A stretch of DNA of 64,000 bases from Streptomyces sp. NBC_01485 (GTDB lineage Bacteria; Actinomycetota; Actinomycetes; Streptomycetales; Streptomycetaceae), in NCBI RefSeq assembly GCF_036227125.1, contig NZ_CP109435.1, positions 3,596,001 through 3,660,000 of the forward strand, given 5' to 3'. The notes below the pieces were generated by a model. It saw only the letters and a program-made list of their open reading frames with translations. It was not told where the DNA came from and did no database searches. A program made the position numbers and the translations under genes. Positions 15,011-23,821 of this stretch are shown piece after piece (positions within the stretch are counted from its first letter, which is position 1; each line of letters starts with the position of its first letter).

Positions 15011-17328
15011 CGGTCCGTCACCACCGCCGCCTGGGGCCTTATCGGCAGGCGGTTCACCGGGCGGCCCGTCGCGGCGCGGACGGCGGAGGCGATCGCCGCC
15101 GGTGAGGTCACCACCGGGACCGCGCTGGCCGCCTTCGCGCCGAACGGGGCGACCACGTCGCGCTCCTCGACCAGTTTGACGATCCGGATGTCCGGGGTGT
15201 CCAGGGCCGTGGGCAGCGCGTAGCCGGTGAGGTCGGGGTGGCGGATCAGGCCGCGCGGTGTGCGGAGGTTCTCGGTGAGCGCGATGCCGACGCCCTGCGT
15301 CACGCCGGCCTCGATGCGGGCGACGAGCTGCGCCGGGTTCAGGATCCGGCCGACGTCCTGGGCGATGGCGAGTTCGACGACCCGCACCGAGCCGAGTTCG
15401 ATGTCCACGTCCACCACCGCGCGGATCGCGCAGAAGGCCAGGCCCACGAAGGCGTCGCCCTGGCCGGCCCCGTCCAGCGGCTCGGTCGGGTGCGGGCGGC
15501 ACTGGGCCGTCGCCCACAGCTCCTTGCCGTGCAGCTCCTCCGTGACGGTCGTCGACAGGACGCCGTCGTACGAGGTGATCTTGCCGTCGGTGATCTGGAG
15601 CAGCTCCGTGGACATGCCGAACTTGTGCGCCAGGGGCTGGAGGAGCTGGGTGCGGACCATCTTCGCCGCCCGCTCCACCGCGCCGCCGGACACCCAGGTG
15701 TGGCGGCCCCGGCAGCCGGGGCCGGCCGGGGGCTGGTCGGTGTCCACCGGGGCGACGTGCACCTCGTCGATGCCCAGCGTCTCCTGGACGATCTGGCGGG
15801 CCAGCGTGGTGAAGCCCTGGCCCGTCTCCACCGCCGCGCACAGGACCGTCGCGACGCCGTCCTGTACCTTCACGGTCGCCGTGGACACCTCGTCGGCGCC
15901 CTCCGCGCCCAGCATGTGCACCATGCCCAGGCCGTAGCCCACGCCCCGGCGCACCGCGCCCGGTTCGCCCGCGCCCTCGGGGCCGCCGGGCAGCAGCCAG
16001 TCCGCCTCGGGCGTGTCCTTGGGGAGCTCGGGGAGGGGGAACTCCTGGACGGCCTGGAGGAGTTCGGCGACGGGGGCCGGGCAGGTCACCGTCTGGCCGG
16101 TCGGCAGGACGTCCCCGGTCGCCATGACGTTGCGCAGCCGCAGCTCCGCCGGGTCGACGCCGAGTCTCTTCGCCAGCTTGTCCATCTGCGCCTCGTAGGC
16201 GGCGCACACCTGCATCGCGCCCTCGCCGCGCACATGGCCCGAGGGCGGGTTGTTCGTGCGTACCGCCCAGCCCTCGATGAAGGCGTTCGGGACGACGTAG
16301 GGGCCGCAGGCGAAGGAGACGGCGGCGGCCAGGGCCTCGGCGGAGGTGTCGGCGTAGGCGCCCGCGTCCAGCAGGATCTGCGCCTCGACCTTCACGAGCC
16401 GGCCGTCGGCGTCGGCGTGGTGGCGGTAGCGCAGGAGGGTGGGGTGCCGGTGGACGTGCCCGAGGAAGGACTCCTCGCGGGTGGCCGTCAGTTTCACCGG
16501 GCAGCCGGTCCTCAGGGCCAGCAGGCCCAGCGGGAGCTGGAAGCCCTGGTCCTCGCGGTCGGCCGTCGCGCCGGGCACCCCGGTGACGACGATCTTCACC
16601 TGGTCGGCTGTCAGGCCGTAGACGGCGGCGGCCGTGTCGCGGTCGCTGTGCGGGTCGGTGGAGGCGAGGTAGAGCTCCACGCCGCCGTCGGGACGGGGCA
16701 CGGCGAGGCCGGCCTCGGCGCCGATCGGGGCGGGGTCGGCGCGGCCGATGCGGTACTGGCCCTCGACGACGACCTCGCCGGCCGCGGACGGGTCCCCGTG
16801 GTGCAGCGGGATGTGCCGGATCAGGTTGCCGTCGGGGTGCAGGGGCTCCGCCTCGAAGGCCTGCTCCGGGTCGATCACCGGGTCGAGTACCTCGTACTCG
16901 ACGATGACGGCGGCGGCGGCCATCCGCGCGGTGTCCGGGTGGTCGGCGGCGACGGCGGCGATGGGCTCGCCGTGGTGGCGGACGACCTCGGAGGCGAACA
17001 CCGGACGGTCGGCCTTGCCACGGCCGTGCAACGGGCGCCCGGGGACGTCCTCGTGGGTGACGACGGCCCGTACGCCGGGCATCTCCCGCGCGTGGGACGT
17101 GTCGATGGACACGATGCGCGCGTGCGCGTGCGGGGAGCGCAGCACGGCCGCCCACAGCAGGCCCTCGGCCCACAGGTCGGCCGCGTAGGGGAAGGTGCCC
17201 TCCGTCTTCGCGCGCGCGTCGGCGGGCTGCAGGGACGCACCGATGCCGTGCGGGATCGGCTCGGGGGCCTGGGCCGCCGCCATGGTGGTGGTCACGGTGG
17301 TCGTCGCGGTGGCTGCTTCGTTGCTCAC
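15007..17328 (-). CDS. Molybdopterin-binding large subunit, xanthine dehydrogenase/CO dehydrogenase family
   Basis: A 773-residue Mo-cofactor subunit. Residues 30-150 form the aldehyde oxidase a/b hammerhead domain (PYAADLWAEGLLWAAVLRSP, HEDVPG). Cofactor-contact motifs follow: VRGEGAMQ in place of the usual FRGFGxxQ, AVETGQGFTTLARQIVQ, and PLDGAGQGDAFVG. The segment usually reading GAKGVGEPP, which supplies the active-site Glu, reads GAKAASAVP here (residues 730-738), with Ala at the Glu position. The GTG at 17328 overlaps the Fe-S gene stop (GTGA). It would form an L-M-S complex with the two upstream genes. Substrate unknown; the altered active site argues against a standard purine hydroxylase. 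Confidence 0.88.
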   Translation of the reverse strand: MSNEAATATTTVTTTMAAAQAPEPIPHGIGASLQPADARAKTEGTFPYAADLWAEGLLWAAVLRSPHAHARIVSIDTSHAREMPGVRAVVTHEDVPGRPLHGRGKADRPVFASEVVRHHGEPIAAVAADHPDTARMAAAAVIVEYEVLDPVIDPEQAFEAEPLHPDGNLIRHIPLHHGDPSAAGEVVVEGQYRIGRADPAPIGAEAGLAVPRPDGGVELYLASTDPHSDRDTAAAVYGLTADQVKIVVTGVPGATADREDQGFQLPLGLLALRTGCPVKLTATREESFLGHVHRHPTLLRYRHHADADGRLVKVEAQILLDAGAYADTSAEALAAAVSFACGPYVVPNAFIEGWAVRTNNPPSGHVRGEGAMQVCAAYEAQMDKLAKRLGVDPAELRLRNVMATGDVLPTGQTVTCPAPVAELLQAVQEFPLPELPKDTPEADWLLPGGPEGAGEPGAVRRGVGYGLGMVHMLGAEGADEVSTATVKVQDGVATVLCAAVETGQGFTTLARQIVQETLGIDEVHVAPVDTDQPPAGPGCRGRHTWVSGGAVERAAKMVRTQLLQPLAHKFGMSTELLQITDGKITSYDGVLSTTVTEELHGKELWATAQCRPHPTEPLDGAGQGDAFVGLAFCAIRAVVDVDIELGSVRVVELAIAQDVGRILNPAQLVARIEAGVTQGVGIALTENLRTPRGLIRHPDLTGYALPTALDTPDIRIVKLVEERDVVAPFGAKAASAVPVVTSPAAIASAVRAATGRPVNRLPIRPQAAVVTDR

Positions 17329-19055
17329 GCCTGGCCTCCGTCCTGGCCCTGGCCGTACGCCGGGTCGTGCGGGTGGGGCTGTGCCGGGTTCTCGAACGCC
17401 GACGCGTGGATGCCGCCCGCGCCCGGACCCGCCTGGTGAGGGATACGCGCCTCGTCGCCGTCCGACTCGGCGTCGGCGGCGGCGTGCGCCTCGCGTTCGG
17501 CGACGACGTCCTGCACGGCCTGGAGCACGCCCCGGTAGCCGGAGCAGCGGCACAGGTTGCCGCACAGGGCCTGGCGGGCCTCCAGTTCCGACGGCGCCGG
17601 GTTGCCCTCCAGCAGGTCGTGCACGGTCATCGCCATGCCGGGCACGCAGAAGCCGCACTGCACGGCCCCGCACCTGGCGAGCGCCCGCTGCACGTCCGAG
17701 GGCTGCCCGTTGACGGCCAGGCCCTCGACGGTACGGATCTCGCTGCCGGCGGTGGTCACGGCGGGCACCAGGCAGGAGGCCACGAGACGGCCGTCCACCT
17801 GCACGTTGCAGGCCCCGCACTCGCCCTGCGAGCAGCCGTCCTTGGCGCCCGCGAGGCCGAGGCGCTCGCGCAGGACGTAGAGCAGCGACTCGCCGATCCA
17901 GGCGTCGGTGACGGGCCGTTCGGAGCCGTTGACGCGCAGCACGTAGGCGGCGAGGGGGTGTTCCTCGTGGAACGGGGGCGGGGTGTCCTCGGACGCCTCG
18001 ACGGCGTCGGCGGCGTCGTCGTCGGACTGCGGGGCGACGACGTCGGCATCGGCGACCGCGGCGGCGTCGGGAGCCGTGTCCGCCGCAGGCTCCGGCGCCG
18101 GCTCCGTTTCCGGCTCGGGGTCCTGCGGGGCGTCGCCGAAGGGGTCCTCGTGCCCGGCCTCAGCGGGCTCGTGAGCGGCCTCGTGGGCGCGCTCCGGATC
18201 TCCTGAGGCCTCGGCGGCTCCTGCGAGCTCAGGGGCCTGCCCAGCGGCTTCCGCGGGGCCGTCCGGGGACACCGTGTACGCCTCGGCGGAGACCTCCGGG
18301 GCGAACGTCCCGGTGTGCCCGTGCTCCGCCCCGTGGTGGTCGGCGGGCGCGTGCTCCCGTGTGTGGCCGAACGCGGGCGTCTCCGTGGCCGCCTGTCGCA
18401 CGGCCGGGTCGGCCTCGTCCGTGGGCGCGTCCATGGGCGGCGCCCATGCCTGGCCCGCCGTGCTCAGGTGGCCCGCCGTGGCCGTCGGGTCGGTCGCCCA
18501 GGGCGCGGGCGCGCCGCCGGGCAGGGTGGCCGGGGGCGTGCCGCCCCACTGCTCGACCAGGGCCGACGTGGTGAACTCGCCCGACTCGTCGGGCAGGTCG
18601 CCGCCCGCGACGGGGATCGACCACTGGCCCGTCACGTCGTGACCGGGAGCGGACCGCGGTGCGCCGGGGGCCGCCGAGGTGTCGTCGAAGGCCCACTGGC
18701 CGGTCGCGCCCGGCTGGTACGTGAACCGGTCGTCGCCCACCGTCTGCGGGGTGCCCTGCGGGGCCGGCCAGTCGCTGCCGCCGGCCGGGGCCGCCCAGGT
18801 TCCGCCGGTGTCCGGCTCGGGCGCCACAGCTATCTGCGGCGGCACGTAGCCGTGGCCCGGCGCGGCGAGCGGGGTGTCGCCGCGTCCGGCCAGGAGGGCG
18901 TCGATGCCGCCCTCGGGGAACTTCACGAAGGCGGTCGCGCCGTCGTCGTAGTCCCCCTGGGGCAGCGGGTCCCAGCGGCCGCCCTGCGGCGCCCCCTGGG
19001 CCTGCTCGGTCTCCTGGCCGTGGCCGTGGCCGCGTCCCTGCTGGTCGTCGGTCAC
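17325..19055 (-). CDS. [2Fe-2S] small subunit of Mo hydroxylase with long disordered N-terminal extension
   Basis: A 576-residue protein. The C-terminal 206 residues are a normal small subunit. The plant-type [2Fe-2S] cluster is held by Cys 408, 413, 416 and 428 (DGCSQGECGACNVQ...SC). The second cluster is in QCGFCVPG and LCRCSGY (Cys 467, 470, 502, 504). About 370 residues precede it, rich in Pro, Ala, Glu, Gly and His, without a fold signature but with repeated GTWAAP, TGQWAFD and TGQWSIP motifs. The GTG at 19055 overlaps the FAD-gene stop (GTGA). It passes electrons from Mo to FAD. The usual length is about 160-200 residues, so the extension is exceptional. Confidence 0.88.
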   Translation of the reverse strand: MTDDQQGRGHGHGQETEQAQGAPQGGRWDPLPQGDYDDGATAFVKFPEGGIDALLAGRGDTPLAAPGHGYVPPQIAVAPEPDTGGTWAAPAGGSDWPAPQGTPQTVGDDRFTYQPGATGQWAFDDTSAAPGAPRSAPGHDVTGQWSIPVAGGDLPDESGEFTTSALVEQWGGTPPATLPGGAPAPWATDPTATAGHLSTAGQAWAPPMDAPTDEADPAVRQAATETPAFGHTREHAPADHHGAEHGHTGTFAPEVSAEAYTVSPDGPAEAAGQAPELAGAAEASGDPERAHEAAHEPAEAGHEDPFGDAPQDPEPETEPAPEPAADTAPDAAAVADADVVAPQSDDDAADAVEASEDTPPPFHEEHPLAAYVLRVNGSERPVTDAWIGESLLYVLRERLGLAGAKDGCSQGECGACNVQVDGRLVASCLVPAVTTAGSEIRTVEGLAVNGQPSDVQRALARCGAVQCGFCVPGMAMTVHDLLEGNPAPSELEARQALCGNLCRCSGYRGVLQAVQDVVAEREAHAAADAESDGDEARIPHQAGPGAGGIHASAFENPAQPHPHDPAYGQGQDGGQA

Positions 19056-19945
19056 GACAGCGCCCTCCCCAGTGCTCGTCGGGCCAGCGCGGCGACGGTG
19101 CGCCGCAGGTGCAGTACCGCGGGCGGAAGTTCCGGTACGGAGCCGTCCATGCCGGGCACCGGGTCGGGGATGCAGGCGGCGGCGACGTACTCCCCGAAGG
19201 CGGTCAGGGCCTCGGGGACGATCGTGCGGTTGTTGTCCCAGTCGATGAGCCGGGCGACCCACTGCTCGGCGTCCAGGGGGCGCAGCGGCATCGGCGCTAT
19301 GGCGCCCACCGCGCACCGCACTCCGCGCCGGGCGGGGTCGAGGACCAGGGCCACGGAGGCGACCGCGCGGCCCGGCCCGGTGCGGCCGGTGGCCTTCAGG
19401 AAGACCTGCGGGGCGTGCAGCAGCGGCACGCGCACGTACCCGATGAGTTCGCCGCCGCGCAGCATCTCCATGCCGGCCAGCAGGTGCGACACCGGCATCT
19501 CCCGGCGGGCTCCGCCCGGGCCCGCGATGATCAGGGTCGCCTCCAGCGCGGCCAGCACGGGCAGCGCGTCGCCCGTGGGGGCGGCCGAGGCGATGTTGCC
19601 GCCCAGGGTGCCCGCGTTGCGGATCTGCGGCGGTCCCGCGGCGCGGGCGGCGGCGGCGAGCGCCGGGATGAGAGCGGCGAAGTCGGGGCGGCCCATGCGC
19701 GCGTGCGTGAGCCCGGCGCCGAGCAGCGCGTGGCCGTCCTGGTACTGCCAGCCGCGGATCTCGCTGATCCGGCCGAGGCCGACGAGCCCGGTGGGCCTGA
19801 GCTGTCCGGAGTTGACGGCGGCCATCAGATCGGTGCCACCGGCCACCGGTACGGCCGCGGGCATGGCCGCCAGCGCCGCCACGGCCTCGTCCAGTGTCGT
19901 GGGCAGCGTGACGGCCTGCGCCGCCTGCGGTGCGTGCGTGCTCAA
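19052..19945 (-). CDS. FAD-binding medium subunit of Mo hydroxylase
   Basis: A 297-residue CoxM/XdhB-type flavoprotein. FAD motifs are PVAGGTDLMAAVNSGQ (near residue 35) and AGTLGGNIASAAPTGD (near 115), with TLDEAVAAL at the N-terminus and a CO-dehydrogenase flavoprotein C-terminal domain (FLKATGRTGPGRAVASVALV). A TTG at 19945 (LSTHAPQ) is chosen as start, with GGAAGGGG about 12 bases upstream; the frame extends to a GTG at 20035 without a better site. It is the first gene of a four-gene overlapping operon (FAD, Fe-S, Mo, 40-residue membrane protein). Confidence 0.86.
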   Translation of the reverse strand: MSTHAPQAAQAVTLPTTLDEAVAALAAMPAAVPVAGGTDLMAAVNSGQLRPTGLVGLGRISEIRGWQYQDGHALLGAGLTHARMGRPDFAALIPALAAAARAAGPPQIRNAGTLGGNIASAAPTGDALPVLAALEATLIIAGPGGARREMPVSHLLAGMEMLRGGELIGYVRVPLLHAPQVFLKATGRTGPGRAVASVALVLDPARRGVRCAVGAIAPMPLRPLDAEQWVARLIDWDNNRTIVPEALTAFGEYVAAACIPDPVPGMDGSVPELPPAVLHLRRTVAALARRALGRALS

Positions 19946-20207
19946 AACCGGCTGCCCCTTCCCGCTGCCCCACCTGGTCCCACCTGTGCTGCCGTACGGT
20001 ACGTGCTGACAGGGCGGACGTGGCAACTCTGGCACATCTTCGCAACACCCGAACGCGGGGGTCCGCTAGGAGGCATTCGCCCACCTCATCGCACCGATGG
20101 TCCGTTTTCGTACGGCATCACCGGTGCGCGCGAATTGCCACTCTTCGGTGATCCTGCCGGGGTTTATCCGTGACGTGCGCCCGGGTCACGGCGTGGGCCG
20201 GCCGGGA
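19946..20207. other. Upstream region of the Mo-hydroxylase operon
   Basis: Non-coding, between the hexosaminidase stop and the FAD-subunit start, both on the minus strand. It contains the palindrome CCGTACGGTACG (19992-20003) and a GCACCGATGGTCCG...CACCGGTGCG pair. No gene is seen. Confidence 0.45.
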
Positions 20208-21839
20208 CTACCGGTTCGGGGGCGGGCCGTCGATCGGGCGCCCGAGGACGCCGGGCCGCCGCTGCCACGGCCGGGGTCCGGACGGCGGGCGGTAGCCGAC
20301 GCCCAGGGCGTCGAGGCGCGCGTAATGGGCCGTCATCCGCTCCTCGAAGCCGGCGAAGTCCCGTTCCGCCGGGGCGGGCAGGGCGCTCCACGCGACCTCG
20401 GCGAAGGCGGCGAGCCGGGGGAACGCCTGATAGTCGACGCGCGCGTGATCCTCCATCACCTCGGTCCACAGGTTGGCCTGCGTGCCGAGCACGTGCGCCG
20501 CCTCCCGGGGCGTCAACTCGGCGGGAACGGGCTCGAACCGGTAGACGTCCTCCAGGGTGCGCACGTAGCCGATCGGGACGGGCTCGTCCGTGCCGGGCGC
20601 CTGCCGGTGGTCCAGGTACACCTGCTGCTCGGGGCACATGACGACGTCGTGCCCCGCGCGCGCGGCGGCGATCCCGCCCGCGTACCCGCGCCAGGACGAC
20701 ACCGCCGCGCCCTCGGCGAGCCCGCCCTCCAGGATCTCGTCCCAGCCGATGAGCCGACGCCCGCGCGCGGAGAGCCACGTGTCGAAGTGGCCGATGAACC
20801 AGGACTGCAACTGGTCCTCGTCCGCGAGTCCGAGTTCCCGGATGCGGGCCTGTGCGGTGGGCGAGCGCCGCCACTGGTCCTTGGGGCATTCGTCGCCCCC
20901 GATGTGCACGAACTCCGAGGGGAAGAGATCGAGGACTTCCTCGAAGACCCCTTCGTAGAAGCGCAGGGTGTTGTCAGTGGGGGCGAGTACGTTCGGGTTG
21001 ACGCCCCAGGTGTCCCAGACGGAGAGGGAGTTGGTGTCGGTGTCGACGACGTCGGTGTTGCCGAGTTCCGGATACGCGGCGATCGCGGCCTGCGAGTGTC
21101 CGGGTACGTCGATTTCGGGGACGACGGCGATATGCCGCTCGGCGGCGTACGCGACGATCTCCCGGATGTCGTCCTGGGTGTAGTAGCCACCGTGCGGCTT
21201 CTCGTCCCAGAGCGGTGAGGCGCGGTGACCGAATTTCGTGCGTGCGCGCCAGGAGCCGACCTCGGTCAGCCGGGGGTACCGCCTGATCTCGACGCGCCAG
21301 CCCTGATCGTCCGTCAGATGGAAGTGGAAGACGTTGAGTTTGTGCGCCGCCATCAGGTCCAGGTAGCGCAGGACGCCTTCCTTGGGCATGAAGTGCCGGG
21401 CCACGTCGAGCATGAGGCCGCGCCAGGGGAAACGGGGCGAGTCCTCGATCGTGACGTGCGGTACGGCCCAGGCGCGGTCGCGGTCGAGCGGGGCCCTGCG
21501 GTACGCGTCGGGGCCGAGGAGCTGCCGCAGCGTCTGGGCGCCCCGGAACACGCCGGCCGCGCTGCCGCCGACGACGAGGACGCCGGTCCCGTCGCTGACG
21601 AGGCGGTACTCCTCGGGGCCGAGGCCGGCATCCAGCCGGAGTCCGATTGCGCCGTCGCCGGCGTCGTCGGGCTCCCGCCCCTCGCGCAGCGGCAGGCCGG
21701 TGGCCTGCCACAGGACGGTGCGCAGCCAGTGACCGACGCCCTCCGTCCCGGGACCTGCGCAGAGCCGGGAGCGCGCCGTCAGCCGTACCTCGCCGGAACC
21801 GGCGACGACCCGGCGGGGCGCCGGAATCAGTGACGTCAT
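20208..21839 (-). CDS. GH20 beta-N-acetylhexosaminidase, cytoplasmic
   Basis: A 543-residue family-20 glycoside hydrolase that removes terminal beta-GlcNAc/GalNAc residues. The N-terminal GH20b domain spans about residues 1-130. The (beta/alpha)8 domain starts at FPWRGLMLDVARHFMP and contains HFHLTDDQGWRVEI and EIDVPGHSQAA. The catalytic Asp-Glu pair is in VHIGGDECPKDQW. C-terminal LGTQANLWTE and FAEVAWS are typical. There is no signal peptide, so it acts on imported oligosaccharides. It follows the truncated permease gene by two bases, implying a former chito- or glycan-oligosaccharide import operon. Confidence 0.93.
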   Translation of the reverse strand: MTSLIPAPRRVVAGSGEVRLTARSRLCAGPGTEGVGHWLRTVLWQATGLPLREGREPDDAGDGAIGLRLDAGLGPEEYRLVSDGTGVLVVGGSAAGVFRGAQTLRQLLGPDAYRRAPLDRDRAWAVPHVTIEDSPRFPWRGLMLDVARHFMPKEGVLRYLDLMAAHKLNVFHFHLTDDQGWRVEIRRYPRLTEVGSWRARTKFGHRASPLWDEKPHGGYYTQDDIREIVAYAAERHIAVVPEIDVPGHSQAAIAAYPELGNTDVVDTDTNSLSVWDTWGVNPNVLAPTDNTLRFYEGVFEEVLDLFPSEFVHIGGDECPKDQWRRSPTAQARIRELGLADEDQLQSWFIGHFDTWLSARGRRLIGWDEILEGGLAEGAAVSSWRGYAGGIAAARAGHDVVMCPEQQVYLDHRQAPGTDEPVPIGYVRTLEDVYRFEPVPAELTPREAAHVLGTQANLWTEVMEDHARVDYQAFPRLAAFAEVAWSALPAPAERDFAGFEERMTAHYARLDALGVGYRPPSGPRPWQRRPGVLGRPIDGPPPNR

Positions 21840-21841
21840 GG

Positions 21842-22588
21842 TCAGTCCTTAACCGCGCCGCCCAGCCCGGAGACCAGTCGTCGCTGTACGAGTACGAAGA
21901 ACACCAGGACCGGAATCGTCATCACCGTGGAGCCCGCCATCACGCCGCCCCAGTCCGGGTCGTCCGGCTTGTAGAAGACCAGGAGAGCCATCGGCAGGGT
22001 CGACCGGGAAGTGTCGCTGATGTTGAAGGACTTGGCGAAGAGGAAGTCGTTCCAGGCGGAGATGAAGGAAAACACGCTGGTGGCCACCAGCCCCGGCAGG
22101 ACGAGCGGGAAATGGATCTGCCACAGAAAGCGGCCGCGGCTCGCCCCGTCGAGGTACGCGGCCTCCTCCAGCGCCTCCGGAACCGCTTTCACGAACCCGC
22201 GCAGCATCCAGATCGCGAAGGGCAGCGAGAAGGCGATGTGGGGCAGGATCAGCGACCCCAGGGTGTTCAACTGGCCGAGGTCCCGCATGAGGAAGAACAG
22301 GGGGATCGTCAGGGCCTCCACGGGCACCGTCTGAGCCACCAGGAACATGATCAGCAAGGTGGTCCGGAAGCGGAACCGGAATCGGGCCACGGCGGTCGCG
22401 GCGAGAAACGCGATCACTCCGGAGGCGATCACCACGGCGCCCGCCACGACAAGACTGTTGAGGAAGTAACGGCCGAATTCCTGCTGCCCGAACACCCGCC
22501 GGAAGGAATCCGGAGAGGGCGCGAGCGTCCACGGCCGCGGCTCGCCGGACTCGGTCTCCCCGGCCGGTTTGAAGGCGCTGAGCACCAT
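21842..22588 (-). pseudogene. 5'-truncated sugar ABC permease (MalG type)
   Basis: About 248 codons of a carbohydrate permease are present. WMVLSAFKP at the start normally follows the first membrane helix. Four or five helices remain, with the EAA loop VPEALEEAAYLDGASRGRFL and the C-terminus VSGLGGAVKD. Helix 1 and the start are missing. Upstream, the open frame runs only through operator DNA, and the binding-protein and first-permease genes expected before it are absent. An ATG at 22588 with GGAGGG 13 bases upstream could still be used, but the product would lack helix 1. Importer function is therefore probably lost. Confidence 0.75.
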
Positions 22589-22615
22589 CCAGTGGAGCGC
22601 TCCCTCCGAGCGAGC

Positions 22616-22653
22616 GTTGCGCCATGCGCAACGACTGTTTTGCTCTGCACAAC
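22616..22653. promoter_or_regulatory. Tandem 17-bp operators, 21 bp apart
   Basis: GTTGCGCCATGCGCAAC (22616-22632) has two perfect 7-base inverted arms. GTTTTGCTCTGCACAAC (22637-22653) matches it at 12 of 17 positions exactly 21 bases, two helical turns, away. The pair lies just upstream of the truncated permease. It is presumably the operator of the original operon for an IclR-, GntR- or LacI-like repressor. Confidence 0.72.
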
Positions 22654-22766
22654 ACACCGGAGGCTAGGGACTACATGAACATGCCGACAAGAGGTCTCAA
22701 CCACTCTGTGACCACCTGACGCACCCCGCGCAACGACAGAAGGCGTCAGAACGCGTCAGAAGACGC

Positions 22767-22805
22767 AAAAAAGCCCCCGAAGCGCGCCGGACGCGCCCCG
22801 AGGGC
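22767..22805 (-). terminator. Rho-independent terminator of the DUF3039 gene
   Basis: Read on the minus strand, GCCCTCGGGGCGCG pairs with CGCGCTTCGGGGGC and is followed by six T residues. Confidence 0.88.
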
Positions 22806-22855
22806 CCTGGAACACCGCTAAGAGCATCAGGGGAAGGCGGGAAGGGCCCGAAGGG

Positions 22856-23155
22856 CTACTTCTTGTCGCCGCCCTTGCCCTTGTCGTCGCCGCCCGCGCC
22901 CATGGACTCGAAGATCTCCTTGCACATCGGGCACACGGGATACTTCTTCGGGTCGCGGCCGGGCACCCAGACCTTGCCGCACAGCGCCACGACGGGCGTG
23001 CCGTCCAGGGCGCTCGCCATGATCTTGTCCTTCTGGACGTAGTGAGCGAAGCGCTCGTGGTCCCCGTCGCCGTGCGACACCTGCGGCGTCGGCTCCACGA
23101 GGGTCCCCGTCCCAGTGCCTCGCTGGGGCTGGGTCTCAGGCTCAAGAGTGCTCAT
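22856..23155 (-). CDS. DUF3039 family zinc-ribbon-like protein
   Basis: A 99-residue protein of the actinobacterial DUF3039 family. The core DHERFAHYVQKDKIMASALD leads to ALCGKVW, and PVCPMCKEIFE gives a Cys...Cys-x2-Cys arrangement that, with a His, could bind zinc. The C-terminus is a charged Gly/Lys/Asp tail. There are no membrane segments. The ATG at 23155 (MSTLEPE) is chosen over an upstream start at 23182. Function unknown. Followed by its own terminator. Confidence 0.85.
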   Translation of the reverse strand: MSTLEPETQPQRGTGTGTLVEPTPQVSHGDGDHERFAHYVQKDKIMASALDGTPVVALCGKVWVPGRDPKKYPVCPMCKEIFESMGAGGDDKGKGGDKK

Positions 23156-23248
23156 GCTGTCCAGAGTACTGAAGCCGAGCAACGAAACTCACCCGCGTCG
23201 GAAGCTCGCAGACGTCGGAACCTCGCGGACGTCGGAAGCTCACCCGCG

Positions 23249-23821
23249 TCAGTTGAGCGAGGCGTCGTCCGGATACGTCGCCACCATCGCCAGTTCGCTG
23301 CGCTGCCGGCGCAGCACCTCGCGCCAGAGTCTCTCCGGGAACGGGCACGAGACGTCGCCGGGCTCGGAGTCGACCACGTACCAGGCGCCCTCCTCCAGCT
23401 CGTCCTGCAACTGGCCGGGGCCCCAGCCGGCGTATCCGGCGAAGATCCGGAGGGAGCCGAGGGCCGGGGCGAGGAGCTGCGGCGGGGCCTCCAGGTCGAC
23501 GAGGCCGATCGCGCCGTGCACCCGCCGCCAGCCCAGCGGGGTGCCGTCGACGGCCGGGCCGCCCGGGATGACGGCGATCCCGAGGGCGGAGTCGAGGGAC
23601 ACCGGGCCGCCCTGGAAGACGACGCCGGGCTCGCCGGTGAAGTCCGCCCAGCCCTCCAGGATGTCGCTCACGCCCACCGGTGTGGGCCGGTTGAGGACGA
23701 CGCCGAGGGAGCCCTTCTCGTCGTGGTCGAGAAGGAGCACCACCGCGCGGTCGAAGTTCGGGTCCGCCAGGACGGGCGTTGCCACGAGCAGCCGTCCTGT
23801 GAGCGAGGACACCTCGGTCAT
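23249..23821 (-). CDS. YqgE/AlgH family (UPF0301) protein
   Basis: A 190-residue cytosolic protein of the AlgH family. Signature segments are GRLLVATPVLADPNFDRAVV, GSLGVVLNRPTPVGVSD, FQGGPVSLDSALGI, FAGYAGWGPGQL and EEGAWYVVDSEPGDV. The family is widespread and its molecular role is unsettled. The ATG at 23821 (MTEVSS) is preferred over upstream in-frame ATGs at 23827 and 23863. It is divergent from murA, separated by about 320 bases. Confidence 0.9.
   Translation of the reverse strand: MTEVSSLTGRLLVATPVLADPNFDRAVVLLLDHDEKGSLGVVLNRPTPVGVSDILEGWADFTGEPGVVFQGGPVSLDSALGIAVIPGGPAVDGTPLGWRRVHGAIGLVDLEAPPQLLAPALGSLRIFAGYAGWGPGQLQDELEEGAWYVVDSEPGDVSCPFPERLWREVLRRQRSELAMVATYPDDASLN

Noticed and set aside
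15238..17439. 733-codon plus-strand ORF antisense to the Mo-subunit gene
   Set aside because: Shadow frame rich in Arg, Gly, Val and His with no domain; the minus-strand frame is a clear molybdopterin subunit.
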